A DNA stretch of 64,000 nucleotides, taken from Rhodococcus sp. HNM0563 (GTDB lineage: Bacteria > Actinomycetota > Actinomycetes > Mycobacteriales > Mycobacteriaceae). The translations under genes were made by a program, and so were the position numbers. Below are positions 1-7,761 of this stretch, one piece after another (within the stretch, counting starts at the first letter, position 1; the number at the start of each line of letters is the position of its first letter). Under the pieces are notes generated by a model. It was given only the letters and a program-made list of their open reading frames with translations. It had not been told where the DNA came from and made no database searches. The stretch spans positions 496,001-560,000 of the forward strand of contig NZ_JAASAF010000003.1 in assembly GCF_012726195.1 (NCBI RefSeq), in the 5' to 3' direction.

Positions 1-646
1 CGACGACAGCCTGCCCCACCTGAAGGTTCTCGGAGTTGCCCATCTCGATCGGGGTGAGATCGTTGCGACCCTCTACCCGAATCACCGCGATGTCCGTGAT
101 CGGGTCGGTCCCGACGACGCTCGCCTTGGCGGACGTTCCGTCGGCGAAGGCCACGGTGAGCTCGGCGCCCGGCCCGGCTCCCGCGACGACGTGATTGTTG
201 CTGAGGATGAGGCCGTCGGACGAGAGAACGACACCGGATCCTTCACCCGCACCCGAACGCCCGACCACCTCGATACGGACGACGCTGGGCACGACCCGCT
301 GCGCGACCGCCTGCACGGTGCCCTCGGGAGCGTTCGCCACCGTGGTGGTCTCCGGCCGCGGAGAGTCGAGTGCATTGGTCACCCCGACGCCCGACCCGGA
401 ATCACGGACCGACAATGCACCCACCGCCCCACCGATACCGCCGCTGACGATCGCCAACGCGATGGCACCCACGACGAGTGCGGTACGCCCGGACTTGCGC
501 GGCTGCGCGGGCGCAGGCGCCTGCTGATAGGGGGCCGTCGGCGGGGTTCCGTACTGGTGGGGCTGCTGCGGCTGCGCGGGACCGGGTTGTCCGGGCACAG
601 GTTGTCCAGGCGCAGGTTGTCCGGAACCGTGGGTGGGGTCGGTCAT
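1..646 (-). CDS. pepD: HtrA-family membrane serine protease, PepD-like (3' part beyond window)
   Basis: The N-terminal 215 residues of an HtrA/DegP-type protease are visible. They comprise a Pro/Gln/Gly-rich cytoplasmic segment (residues 1-50), one membrane segment (about 55-80), and the start of the trypsin-like domain, with the catalytic His in SNNHVV (His152) and the catalytic Asp in TDIAV (Asp185). The catalytic Ser and the PDZ domain lie outside the window. The gene follows mprA-mprB on the same strand, as pepD (Rv0983) does in M. tuberculosis, where MprAB controls it. The family degrades or chaperones misfolded extracytoplasmic proteins. The ATG at 646 follows a 114-bp gap holding a putative MprA box. 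The family assignment is sure; PepD orthology rests on synteny. Confidence 0.93.
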   Translation of the reverse strand, partial: MTDPTHGSGQPAPGQPVPGQPGPAQPQQPHQYGTPPTAPYQQAPAPAQPRKSGRTALVVGAIALAIVSGGIGGAVGALSVRDSGSGVGVTNALDSPRPETTTVANAPEGTVQAVAQRVVPSVVRIEVVGRSGAGEGSGVVLSSDGLILSNNHVVAGAGPGAELTVAFADGTSAKASVVGTDPITDIAVIRVEGRNDLTPIEMGNSENLQVGQAVV

Positions 647-719
647 CTCGTTCGTCGCCTTCGTCCTTCGAGTCGATCCGGGTGGAGGGTTCGTACTCCA
701 TCCAATATGGACCTGTCGG

Positions 720-737
720 CTGAGAAGCTCCTGAAGA
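720..737 (-). promoter_or_regulatory. Putative MprA box upstream of pepD
   Basis: On the plus strand CTGAGA (720-725) is followed 11 bp later by CTGAAGA (731-737). On the coding strand this reads as two TTCAGG/TTCTCAG-like direct repeats about 75-90 nt before the pepD start. The spacing is identical to the repeat in front of mprA. MprA is known to bind loosely conserved tandem octamers, so regulation of pepD is an inference. Confidence 0.5.
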
Positions 738-760
738 ATCGGCTCACAGTTTCCTGGCAA

Positions 761-2155
761 TCAGTCGGCGTCGAGCTGCGGTGTGCCCGGAAGCACGATT
801 CGGATGAGCGCACCACCGCGCTCCGATCGGTCCACCGCGATGGTCCCGCCGTGCTTCATCACGACCTGTCGCACGATTGCCAGCCCCAACCCCGAACCGG
901 GCATCGACCGTGCGGTGGTCGCACGATAAAACCGTTCGAACACCAGCTCCCGTTCTTCCTCGGGGATACCCGGCCCGGCGTCGTCGACGGTCAGTTCCAT
1001 CAGTCCGGTGCCGATCTGATGCATCTTCACCACCACGTCCTCACCCGCCGGGCTCCACTTCGCCGCGTTGTCGAGGACATTGACCACCGCACGGGTGAGG
1101 GTCGCGTGGTCGCCGAACACGAACCACGGTTCGGTGACGGCGGTGAAATCGATCTCAGTACGACGTCGTCGTGCTCGTTCGAGGCTGCGATCGACAACCT
1201 CTGCGATGTCGACGGCCTCGAACACCGTCTCCGGCGCCTCCTCCCGGGCCAGATCGACGAGGTCGCCCACCAGTGTCGACAATTCCGCGATCTGTCCCAC
1301 GACGTCCTCGCGGAGTTCGGCCATGTCGTCGTCGGGCAGGCTCGGCGCCCCGGGGCGACTCGCGGCGATGAGCAGTTCCATGTTGGTCCGCAGCGAGGTC
1401 AGCGGTGTGCGCAATTCGTGGCCGGCATCGGCCACGAGCCGGGCCTGCCGCTCCCTCGATTCGGCCAGCGCCCGCAACATCATGTTGAAGCTCTCGGTGA
1501 GTCGCGCCAGCTCGTCGTGCCCCGTCACACGAATTGGTCGCAGGTCGTCGGTCCTCGCGACACGTTCGGCGGCGGCGGTAAGCCGCGCCACCGGCCGCAG
1601 ACCGGTCCGGCCCACCGTCGCACCGACGGCCGCGGCGAGCACGACCCCGCATCCGCCGACGATGAACAGCACGCTGGCGAGGCGGTTGAGCACCTCACCC
1701 GTTGGCCGTAAGCGTTGCGCGATGACGATGGTGCTGCCGTCGGGGATCTGTTGCGCCAGCACCCGCTGTTGCTCGACGGTCCGCAACGACGATGTCTGCT
1801 CGCCTTCCGCGACGGCGAGCTCCGGTGCGCCGATCGGTACCGACGATCCGGGCGGCACATAGCGTCCGAGATCGGGATAGATGAGAGCGACGCTGATGTC
1901 GGAACTGTAGAGCTGGGCCCCGCCGATATAGCGGGGGTCGTAGGTGATCAGCGTGCTCGATTCGACGAGCGCAGAAGCACGAGCCTGCAGTTGCTTGTCG
2001 ATGTCGGAGTAGAGAGCCCGCGAGACCACCATGTAGGCGGCAATGGAGGTCACCGCGACCGCGAGGGCAACCGCTCCCGCAGCGAGCAACGTGACCCGGG
2101 TGCGCAACGGCACCGACCGGGTCAACAGCATGGGGGGTCTCATCTGACCGCTCAC
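761..2155 (-). CDS. mprB: Two-component sensor histidine kinase MprB
   Basis: This is a 464-aa membrane kinase. It has a first transmembrane segment (about 20-45), an extracytoplasmic sensor loop (about 46-155), a second transmembrane segment (about 160-180), a HAMP linker, a HisKA domain with phospho-acceptor His246 in AGHELRTPL, and an HATPase domain with the N-box [11 protein letters not shown] and G-box DDAGPGIP. It starts with GTG at 2155, overlapping the mprA stop by 4 nt, so the pair is translationally coupled. The order mprA-mprB-pepD matches M. tuberculosis, where MprB senses envelope stress and DnaK competition. I infer the same role here. Confidence 0.95.
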   Translation of the reverse strand: MSGQMRPPMLLTRSVPLRTRVTLLAAGAVALAVAVTSIAAYMVVSRALYSDIDKQLQARASALVESSTLITYDPRYIGGAQLYSSDISVALIYPDLGRYVPPGSSVPIGAPELAVAEGEQTSSLRTVEQQRVLAQQIPDGSTIVIAQRLRPTGEVLNRLASVLFIVGGCGVVLAAAVGATVGRTGLRPVARLTAAAERVARTDDLRPIRVTGHDELARLTESFNMMLRALAESRERQARLVADAGHELRTPLTSLRTNMELLIAASRPGAPSLPDDDMAELREDVVGQIAELSTLVGDLVDLAREEAPETVFEAVDIAEVVDRSLERARRRRTEIDFTAVTEPWFVFGDHATLTRAVVNVLDNAAKWSPAGEDVVVKMHQIGTGLMELTVDDAGPGIPEEERELVFERFYRATTARSMPGSGLGLAIVRQVVMKHGGTIAVDRSERGGALIRIVLPGTPQLDAD

Positions 2156-2850
2156 GGAGGGGTCTCGCGCAGCACGTAGCCGACACCGCGCACCGTGTGA
2201 ATGAGCCGTGGTTCGCCGCCCGCCTCGGTCTTGCGGCGAAGATAGCCGACGTAGACCTCCAGGGCGTTACCCGACGTCGGGAAGTCGTAGCCCCACACCT
2301 CCTCGAGGATCCGGCTACGCGTGAGCACCCGCCGCGGGTTCGCCAAGAGCATCTCCATGAGCGCGAACTCGGTACGGGTGAAGCTGATCTGCCGCTCGCC
2401 GCGGGTGACCTCGCGTGTCGCGGGGTTGAGAGTGAGGTCCTCGAAGCGCATCGTGTCCTCGAGTCCACCGTCCGGATCGGGGGCGGCTCGGCGCAGCAGT
2501 GCCCGCAGCCGGGCGAGGAGTTCTTCGAGTGCGAACGGTTTGGGCAGATAGTCGTCGGCACCCGCATCGAGCCCGGACACCCGCTCCGAGACCGAGTCGC
2601 GGGCGGTGAGCACGAGGATGGGCAGGTCGTCGCCCGTGCTCCGCAGCCGACGGCACACTTCCAGGCCGTCGACGCGGGGCATCATCACGTCGAGCACCAT
2701 CGCGTCGGGCCGGGCGGCGGCGACCTTCTCCAGCGCGTCCTGCCCATCCGTCGCGAGTTCGACCGTGTAGCCGTTGAAGCTGAGTGACCGGCGCAGGGAT
2801 TCCCGCACCGCCCGGTCGTCGTCGACCACCAAGATGCGCATGCGCACCAT
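2152..2850 (-). CDS. mprA: Response regulator MprA (OmpR/PhoB family)
   Basis: This 232-aa regulator has a receiver domain (acidic pocket VVDDD near residue 9, phospho-acceptor Asp54 in VLDVMMPR, and the switch segment LTARD) and a C-terminal winged-helix DNA-binding domain ending [18 protein letters not shown]. The sequence is very close to mycobacterial MprA as I recall it. The start could be the ATG at 2850 or the ATG at 2841 (MRILVVDDD). It partners MprB and probably activates itself and pepD through the repeats at 2865-2881 and 720-737. It lies 36 bp beyond rpmF, as in M. tuberculosis. Confidence 0.96.
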   Translation of the reverse strand: MVRMRILVVDDDRAVRESLRRSLSFNGYTVELATDGQDALEKVAAARPDAMVLDVMMPRVDGLEVCRRLRSTGDDLPILVLTARDSVSERVSGLDAGADDYLPKPFALEELLARLRALLRRAAPDPDGGLEDTMRFEDLTLNPATREVTRGERQISFTRTEFALMEMLLANPRRVLTRSRILEEVWGYDFPTSGNALEVYVGYLRRKTEAGGEPRLIHTVRGVGYVLRETPP

Positions 2851-2864
2851 TTTGGCCCCGACCG

Positions 2865-2881
2865 CTGAGAGGTGCCTGAGA
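2865..2881 (-). promoter_or_regulatory. Putative MprA autoregulatory box
   Basis: CTGAGA occurs at 2865-2870 and again at 2876-2881, an exact 11-bp period. On the coding strand this reads TCTCAGGC-ACC-TCTCAGCG. It lies 15-31 nt upstream of mprA in the 36-bp gap after rpmF. Tandem TCTCAG-type octamers are the described MprA recognition motif in mycobacteria. Confidence 0.6.
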
Positions 2882-2886
2882 ACGGG

Positions 2887-3060
2887 TCAGAGTGTGTCGG
2901 GGTCGACCATTCCGAGCCGGACCGCCTTGACGAGCCGGCGTGGCACGCGGTGGGTCACGCCGCCCACGGTCACCGGCACCAGATCCGGCGCTTTCGTGTG
3001 CCATCGGGACCTACGGCTGCGCGTGTTCGCGCGGGACATGCGGCGCTTGGGAACTGCCAT
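2887..3060 (-). CDS. rpmF: 50S ribosomal protein L32, cysteine-free form
   Basis: This 57-aa basic protein begins [20 protein letters not shown] and ends at TGA 2887. The CxxC zinc-binding pairs found in many L32 proteins are absent, so it is a zinc-independent form, like mycobacterial L32. It is the last gene of the arm COG0523-rpmE2-rpmF, only 28 bp after rpmE2, so it is probably co-transcribed from the Zur-controlled promoter. A second, constitutive rpmF may exist elsewhere; this window cannot show that. It sits immediately before mprA, as in M. tuberculosis. Confidence 0.93.
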   Translation of the reverse strand: MAVPKRRMSRANTRSRRSRWHTKAPDLVPVTVGGVTHRVPRRLVKAVRLGMVDPDTL

Positions 3061-3088
3061 GTGATACCTCGTTTCCGTTGATGCGGGA

Positions 3089-3346
3089 TCAGCCGCGGGG
3101 ACGCCGGGTGCCGTACTTGCGTTCGAACTTCTCGACGCGTCCGGCGGCGTCGAGAACGCGGGCGGTGCCCGTCCAGAAGGGGTGCGATTCGCTGGTGACG
3201 TCGACGACGACGAGCGGATAGACGTTGCCGTCCGACCACTCGACCGTGCGGTCGGAGGTGATCGTCGAACGCGTCAGGAACGTCGACCCGGTGTTCGCAT
3301 CCTGGAACACGACCGGGTGGTAGTCGGGGTGGAGACCGGATTTCAT
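3089..3346 (-). CDS. rpmE2: 50S ribosomal protein L31 type B
   Basis: This 85-aa protein starts [20 protein letters not shown] and has no cysteines, so it is the type-B, zinc-independent L31. Under zinc starvation such proteins replace the zinc-binding type-A L31 on the ribosome and release its zinc. The ATG at 3346 overlaps the stop of the COG0523 gene (ATGA), which indicates tight coupling. Its place behind a Zur-type operator supports zinc control. Confidence 0.96.
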   Translation of the reverse strand: MKSGLHPDYHPVVFQDANTGSTFLTRSTITSDRTVEWSDGNVYPLVVVDVTSESHPFWTGTARVLDAAGRVEKFERKYGTRRPRG

Positions 3347-4611
3347 GCGTGACCTCTCTTTTCGAAGCTTGATTCCGTGCGTTCTGCGGCCTGCTCGCCG
3401 CGAGTCCCGTCGGTCGGCATATCTGCGCACGGGTCCTGGTGGTAGTGGCCGAACGGGTCGTCCCACGTCGGCCACAGCTCGGGGTGGACGAATTCGTCGT
3501 CGGTGAGGAGGGCGTCCCGCAGTGCACCGAGCACGGTGTCGGGATCGGCATCGTGGATGAGCACGACGAGAGAGCTGTCGCGGTCTCCGTACGTGTCGCT
3601 CCAGCGCAGGGCGGCCATCGCGCGGCGACCATCGGAGACGCGCTGCTGCTGTTCGGGTGTCATCGACGCGAGCCACGGACCGCCATGTGCCACTCGCAGG
3701 CCACATCCCGCCGACTCGATGATCAGCGCGGTGTCGGGCTGGGTCGCGACCCAGGCGCGACCACGAGTGCGCACGACTCCGTCGAGCAGGACGTCGATCG
3801 CCTCGTGGAGTCGCTGGGGATGGAAGGGTCGCTGCGCGCCGAATTCGAGCAGCCGGATTCCGCAGTCCTCGTCGAGTGGCGGTTGGCCACGCAGCAGCGG
3901 TGAGTGTGCATCGGAGATCTCTCCGCGCCGCGCGCCGGCCGGGATGCGTCGCAGCAGTGCCTCGACGTCGGGGCTGTTGCTCCACACGATCGGTGCGTCG
4001 GGCGCGAGCCTGGCCAGTACGGCGTGGAGCCGGGCCTGTGCCCAGCCGTCGGCTCCGGGCCGGACGACGAGTGCGTCTGCGAACTCGACCTGGCCCACCA
4101 CCACCTGGGCGACGGTGCGTTCGTCGTCAGGCGTGGTCGCAATGTCCTCGTCGCCGGTGGCATCGGTCATCCATGAGGCGGCGTCCACGCACGTGACGAC
4201 TCCCTCGATGCGTACGTCACGGGAGGCGGGGCCGTCGATCTGCCCGACGACGTCGGCGACGACGACGTGCTCGATCGCCCAGCACAGCGCCTCGGGTTCG
4301 AGTTGCGGGTCGAGGTGGAGCACGATCCGATCGACGTCGGAACGCCTGTGCAGCCGGCGCAGCAGCGGCAGGAGATCTTCCCGCAGGGTGCAGGACACGC
4401 ACGCGTGCGCGAGTTCGAGAGCTTCGTGTCGCCGATCGCCCGGTGTGGTGACGGTGCGGTGCACGATGCCGTCCCCGACGTGCGCGAGGTCGTGATGAAC
4501 GACGATCGTGCCCGCCCGGATGAACCCGTGGGCCACCTGCGCGGCACCGGCGTCGCGGGTGGCGGTTCCGCCCCGTCCCGCGACGAGAATCAGCGGTGTC
4601 CTGGTATCCAC
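3343..4611 (-). CDS. COG0523/CobW-like protein, Zur-type, with degenerate P-loop
   Basis: The protein is 422 aa, starting at GTG 4611 behind a good Shine-Dalgarno (AAAGGAG). A more upstream ATG at 4638 would lie inside the operator and is less likely. The family motif CVSCTLRED is at residues 71-79, and the C-terminal CobW_C-like domain carries [16 protein letters not shown]0523 proteins are GTP-driven metallochaperones, and Zur-controlled members are thought to deliver zinc. Here the Walker A position reads [14 protein letters not shown] with no GKT/S, as in the M. tuberculosis homologue Rv0106, so normal GTP hydrolysis is doubtful. It is the first gene of the arm COG0523-rpmE2-rpmF. The family call is firm; the biochemical role is open. 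Confidence 0.9.
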   Translation of the reverse strand: MDTRTPLILVAGRGGTATRDAGAAQVAHGFIRAGTIVVHHDLAHVGDGIVHRTVTTPGDRRHEALELAHACVSCTLREDLLPLLRRLHRRSDVDRIVLHLDPQLEPEALCWAIEHVVVADVVGQIDGPASRDVRIEGVVTCVDAASWMTDATGDEDIATTPDDERTVAQVVVGQVEFADALVVRPGADGWAQARLHAVLARLAPDAPIVWSNSPDVEALLRRIPAGARRGEISDAHSPLLRGQPPLDEDCGIRLLEFGAQRPFHPQRLHEAIDVLLDGVVRTRGRAWVATQPDTALIIESAGCGLRVAHGGPWLASMTPEQQQRVSDGRRAMAALRWSDTYGDRDSSLVVLIHDADPDTVLGALRDALLTDDEFVHPELWPTWDDPFGHYHQDPCADMPTDGTRGEQAAERTESSFEKRGHA

Positions 4612-4623
4612 CTCACTCCTTTC

Positions 4624-4636
4624 GACAATGATTGTC
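4624..4636. promoter_or_regulatory. Zur-type operator, left box
   Basis: GACAAT-G-ATTGTC is a perfect 13-bp palindrome and fits the actinobacterial Zur box (AT-rich arms around a central base). It lies 13-25 nt upstream of the GTG start of the COG0523 gene, so Zur-Zn binding would repress the leftward arm. Confidence 0.75.
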
Positions 4637-4676
4637 ATTAGCTAATCGGCAGCGTACAGTCGGCCCAGCCATTTGT

Positions 4677-4691
4677 CGAAAATGATTGTCG
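4677..4691. promoter_or_regulatory. Zur-type operator, right box
   Basis: CGAAAATGATTGTCG is an imperfect palindrome with the same ATGATT core as the left box. It lies 38-52 nt upstream of rpmB2, so the rightward ribosomal-protein arm has its own operator. The two boxes are about 54 bp apart centre to centre, roughly five helical turns. Confidence 0.75.
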
Positions 4692-4728
4692 TTACGCTCT
4701 ACGGGGCGGCCGACAGGAAGGACACACC

Positions 4729-4965
4729 GTGTCGGCGCACTGCCAGGTCACCGGACGCTCTCCCGGATTCGGGAAAGCCGTCTCGCACTCCCACGTCCGC
4801 AGCAACCGGCGCTGGAACCCCAACATCCAGCGCAAGACGTACTTCGTCCCGTCCGAGAGGCGACGCGTCACGCTCACCGTCTCCGCCAAGGGCATCAAGA
4901 CCATCGACCGCGACGGCATCGACGCCGTGATTGCCCGACTGCGCGCGAGAGGAGAAAAGTTCTGA
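4729..4965 (+). CDS. rpmB2: 50S ribosomal protein L28, zinc-starvation paralogue
   Basis: This 78-aa L28 contains the family signature [18 protein letters not shown]. Only one Cys remains, so it cannot form the four-Cys site of zinc-binding L28. It starts at GTG 4729 behind AGGAAGGA. It is the first gene of the rightward operon rpmB2-rpmG2-rpsN2-rpsR2 and lies just downstream of the right Zur box. The same four-gene set is Zur-controlled in mycobacteria and Streptomyces. Confidence 0.95.
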   Translation: MSAHCQVTGRSPGFGKAVSHSHVRSNRRWNPNIQRKTYFVPSERRRVTLTVSAKGIKTIDRDGIDAVIARLRARGEKF

Positions 4966-5129
4966 TGGCACGAAACGAGATCCGGCCGATCGTGAAACTC
5001 CGGTCGACGGCAGGGACCGGATACACCTTTGTCACCCGCAAGAACCGCCGCAACGACCCCGACCGCCTGGTTCTGCGCAAATACGATCCGACGCTTCGCA
5101 GGCACGTCGACTTCCGAGAGGAGAAGTAA
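4965..5129 (+). CDS. rpmG2: 50S ribosomal protein L33, cysteine-free
   Basis: This 54-aa L33 ([20 protein letters not shown]...) lacks the two CxxC pairs. Its ATG overlaps the rpmB2 stop (TGATG), so it is coupled to L28, and it is preceded by GAGAGGAG. It is a zinc-independent replacement protein in the Zur-controlled operon. Confidence 0.95.
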   Translation: MARNEIRPIVKLRSTAGTGYTFVTRKNRRNDPDRLVLRKYDPTLRRHVDFREEK

Positions 5130-5131
5130 CT

Positions 5132-5437
5132 GTGGCCAAGAAGTCCAAGATCGCCCGCAACGAACAACGCAAGCAGGTAGTGGAACGCTACGCCGAGCGT
5201 CGCGCAGCACTGAAGGACACGATCCGCAGACCGACGAGCACCGACGAGGAGCGCGCCGCAGCACAGGCCGCCCTCCAGCGCCTGCCCCGCAACGCCAGTC
5301 CGGTACGATTGCGCAATCGAGACGCTGCCGACGGTCGCCCACGCGGCCACCTGCGTAAGTTCGGGCTCTCGCGAGTACGTGTACGCGAGATGGCCCACCG
5401 CGGGGAGTTGCCCGGCGTCCACAAGTCGAGCTGGTGA
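5132..5437 (+). CDS. rpsN2: 30S ribosomal protein S14, long cysteine-free form
   Basis: This 101-aa protein starts at GTG 5132, two nucleotides after the rpmG2 stop, behind GAGGAG. It is the long form (about 101 aa) without the CxxC zinc ribbon of the 61-aa zinc-binding S14. It carries the conserved C-terminal block [20 protein letters not shown]. It allows assembly of the 30S head without zinc. Confidence 0.96.
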   Translation: MAKKSKIARNEQRKQVVERYAERRAALKDTIRRPTSTDEERAAAQAALQRLPRNASPVRLRNRDAADGRPRGHLRKFGLSRVRVREMAHRGELPGVHKSSW

Positions 5438-5448
5438 GGAGCGAGAAC

Positions 5449-5706
5449 ATGGCAGTCAAACGAGGGCCGTCGAAGAAGTCGCGGGCCGTCGAGGGCCGCA
5501 AGCCGAAGAAGAATCCCCTCTTCGCGGCGAAGATCAACCACGTCGACTACAAGGATGTGAACCTGCTCCGCACCTTCATCTCCGATCGTGGCAAGATCCG
5601 CAGCCGCCGCGTCACGGGCCTGACCCCGCAGCAGCAGCGCGAGGTCGCCATCGCCGTCAAGAACGCGCGCGAGATGGCTCTGCTGCCCTACGTCAGCAGC
5701 AAGTAG
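5449..5706 (+). CDS. rpsR2: 30S ribosomal protein S18, cysteine-free
   Basis: This 85-aa S18 starts at ATG 5449 ([12 protein letters not shown]), behind GAGGAG. An in-frame ATG at 5434 lies inside the rpsN2 end and has no ribosome site. The core [21 protein letters not shown] is typical S18. There are no cysteines. It is the last gene of the zinc-starvation operon and is followed by a hairpin. Confidence 0.95.
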   Translation: MAVKRGPSKKSRAVEGRKPKKNPLFAAKINHVDYKDVNLLRTFISDRGKIRSRRVTGLTPQQQREVAIAVKNAREMALLPYVSSK

Positions 5707-5720
5707 ATTTTCCGCGCAAC

Positions 5721-5746
5721 GCCCCTTCCGATTCGTCGGGAGGGGC
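5721..5746 (+). terminator. Terminator-like hairpin after rpsR2
   Basis: GCCCCTTCC and GGGAGGGGC (5721-5746) form a GC-rich stem with one mismatch, 15 bp after the rpsR2 stop. There is no clear T-run. Confidence 0.45.
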
Positions 5747-5810
5747 ACCTTCGTGTCGGGCGTGCAGTTGTTGTCGCCGGTACTCGATATGCGCGCCGAG
5801 TTGTGCACGC

Positions 5811-6674
5811 TCAAACCGGCGCTCCGGACGCGCGAAGCCGCTGCCGGACCCTGGCCACGATCGACGCGGGCCTTCGCCGAAGCTGCTCCGAGTTGACACG
5901 CACCACCGACCACCCGAGCGACGCGAACGCCTCATAACGCTCGATGTCGTACGTGCGCTGACGTTCGTCGGTCCAATGATGGGTTCCGTCGTACTCGACG
6001 GCCGTGCGCCAGTGTCGCCATCCCATGTCGGCGTGCCCGATCACCCGTGAGCCGTCGACGATCGGTACCTGTGTCTCGGGAGCCGGAAGCCCGCTACGGA
6101 CCAGCAGCAGCCGAACCTTGGTCTCGGGTATCGACTCGGCACCCGGGTCGACCAACGCCACTACCTCGGTCAACTGCTTCAGGCCACGCACACCGGGATG
6201 ACGCGCAGCGATGTCGAGGACTCCGCGGGGGTGTATGCGGGTCGCTCGGCACAGTGCGTCCAGCGTGGCGATCGCGTCGTCACGCTCGAGCCGTCGTCCC
6301 ACGTCGAATGCCGTGCGGGCCGGTGTCGTGACTCGCATTCCGTCGACGACACATACCTCGTCGTCGTTCAAGGCGGTGCTGTGGATCATCACTCCGGCGG
6401 ACCCGCGGTGGCTGCCGGTGCGCACGAGCTCGGCCGGAGCAGTCGTGTCGATCCAGCGGCAGCCGTGCAGAGCGGCAGCGGACAATCCCGCCGCCACACC
6501 CGTCCGAGCGGACCACAGCCACGCCGCGCGCGCCCGCAGTACCGGAGTCACCTCCACGTCCGGATGGATGTAGACGTTGCGGTGCACCCGTCGGAAGCGG
6601 CGGAGCTGTCGCAGCGACACTCTGCCCGCGGCCACCGCTTCGGTGCCGATGAACGGTTCGTCGAATTCCCCCAT
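5811..6674 (-). CDS. DUF559/Vsr-like nuclease-fold protein
   Basis: This is a 287-aa protein. The N-terminal half (PFIGTEAVAAGRVSLRQLRRFRRVHRNVY) looks like the AbiEi-type helix-turn-helix found in many actinobacterial orphans. The C-terminal half (from about residue 175) holds ETKVRLLLVRSGLP, AVEYDGTHHW and SLGWSVVRV, typical of DUF559, which has a Vsr-like restriction-nuclease fold. These genes are multicopy in Rhodococcus and Mycobacterium and their function is not established. The ATG at 6674 is chosen because family members start close to the PFIG motif; the open frame extends further upstream. No toxin partner gene is adjacent. Confidence 0.75.
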   Translation of the reverse strand: MGEFDEPFIGTEAVAAGRVSLRQLRRFRRVHRNVYIHPDVEVTPVLRARAAWLWSARTGVAAGLSAAALHGCRWIDTTAPAELVRTGSHRGSAGVMIHSTALNDDEVCVVDGMRVTTPARTAFDVGRRLERDDAIATLDALCRATRIHPRGVLDIAARHPGVRGLKQLTEVVALVDPGAESIPETKVRLLLVRSGLPAPETQVPIVDGSRVIGHADMGWRHWRTAVEYDGTHHWTDERQRTYDIERYEAFASLGWSVVRVNSEQLRRRPASIVARVRQRLRASGAPV

Positions 6675-6834
6675 GAGCACCGACGATGCCCGGAGCCGCA
6701 CCGACAGGGAAGGCGCGGGAAGCGATTGTGGACAACTTCTTGGTTGTGCACAAGTGGGCAGTTTTTCATGACATGTGAGACCAGATGTGCACGGCCAATC
6801 GGGCGCCGTCCGGAGATCGTTAGACTGAGCAACC

Positions 6835-7761
6835 GTGTCTGGTGTGATCTCGGGGTTCACTGTGATCTTCGTGATCATCGCAATCGGCTTCGTTCTGGGC
6901 CGGCGCGGCACCCTCGGCGCCGAAGCGCAGACCGTGCTCAGCCGCATCGTGTTCGTCGTCGCCACGCCCGCATTGTTGTTCGACGCCCTCGCGACCTCCG
7001 ACCTGTCGACGATCTTCTCCGAACATCTCTACGTCGGCGCGGCCACCGCACTCGCCGTCGCCGTCGCCTATCTCCTGATCGCGCGACTGTGGCTGAAGCG
7101 TGCGGTACCGGAGTTGACGGTCGGTGCGCTCTCTGCCGGGTACGTCAACTCCGCCAACCTCGGGATCCCCATCGCGGTGTTCGTTCTCGGTGACGCGTCG
7201 TTCGTCGCGCCGCTGATGCTCTTCCAGATCATCGTGCTCTCCCCCATCGCTCTCACCGCACTCGATCTGTCCACCGCGCGACCGGGCGCATCGCGACTCG
7301 AAACGCTCATCACACCGTTCAAGAACCCCATCGTCGTCGCCGGCGCCGCGGGACTCGTCGTCGCGGGAACGGGCTGGCATGTGCCCGACGCGCTGCTGCA
7401 GCCGATCCAACTGCTCGGCGGGGCGTCGGTGCCCGGCGCACTTCTCGCGTTCGGGTTGTCGCTGCAGGGTGTGCGCGTACTCCAGAAGGGCACCAGTCCC
7501 CGTCGGGACGTTGCGCTCGCATCGGTACTCAAGATCGTCGTCCAACCGCTGCTCGCCTGGGCGATGGGTCGCTACCTGCTCGGTCTCGACGGAACCGAAC
7601 TGTTCGCGGTGGTCGTCGTCGCGATGCTACCGACCGCCCAAAGTGTGTTCGTCTACGCGAGCGCCTACGGCCGCGGCATGGTCCTGGCCCGCGACGCCGC
7701 GCTCGTCACGACGCTCGCAGCGATCCCCGGCCTCGGCGTGGTCGCGGCACTACTAGCCTGA
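6835..7761 (+). CDS. AEC-family (auxin efflux carrier) membrane transporter
   Basis: This 308-aa hydrophobic protein has about ten membrane segments in two halves. The pattern GYVNSANLGIPIAVFVLGD in the first half and MLPTAQSVFVYASAYG in the second is typical of AEC/BASS-fold carriers. Its substrate is unknown; bacterial members export or import small organic acids. It starts at GTG 6835. Its 3' end overlaps the convergent ABC exporter gene by 9 bp, so the two mRNAs are antisense at their tails. Confidence 0.85.
   Translation: MSGVISGFTVIFVIIAIGFVLGRRGTLGAEAQTVLSRIVFVVATPALLFDALATSDLSTIFSEHLYVGAATALAVAVAYLLIARLWLKRAVPELTVGALSAGYVNSANLGIPIAVFVLGDASFVAPLMLFQIIVLSPIALTALDLSTARPGASRLETLITPFKNPIVVAGAAGLVVAGTGWHVPDALLQPIQLLGGASVPGALLAFGLSLQGVRVLQKGTSPRRDVALASVLKIVVQPLLAWAMGRYLLGLDGTELFAVVVVAMLPTAQSVFVYASAYGRGMVLARDAALVTTLAAIPGLGVVAALLA

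Noticed and set aside
191-1711. Long open frame (506 codons) opposite mprB and pepD
   Set aside because: It is antisense to two clear genes, with Arg/His-rich composition typical of shadow frames in GC-rich DNA.
5811-6674. Type IV toxin-antitoxin antitoxin (AbiEi) call
   Set aside because: Only the N-terminal part resembles AbiEi; no AbiEii-like toxin gene is adjacent and the C-terminal part is DUF559.
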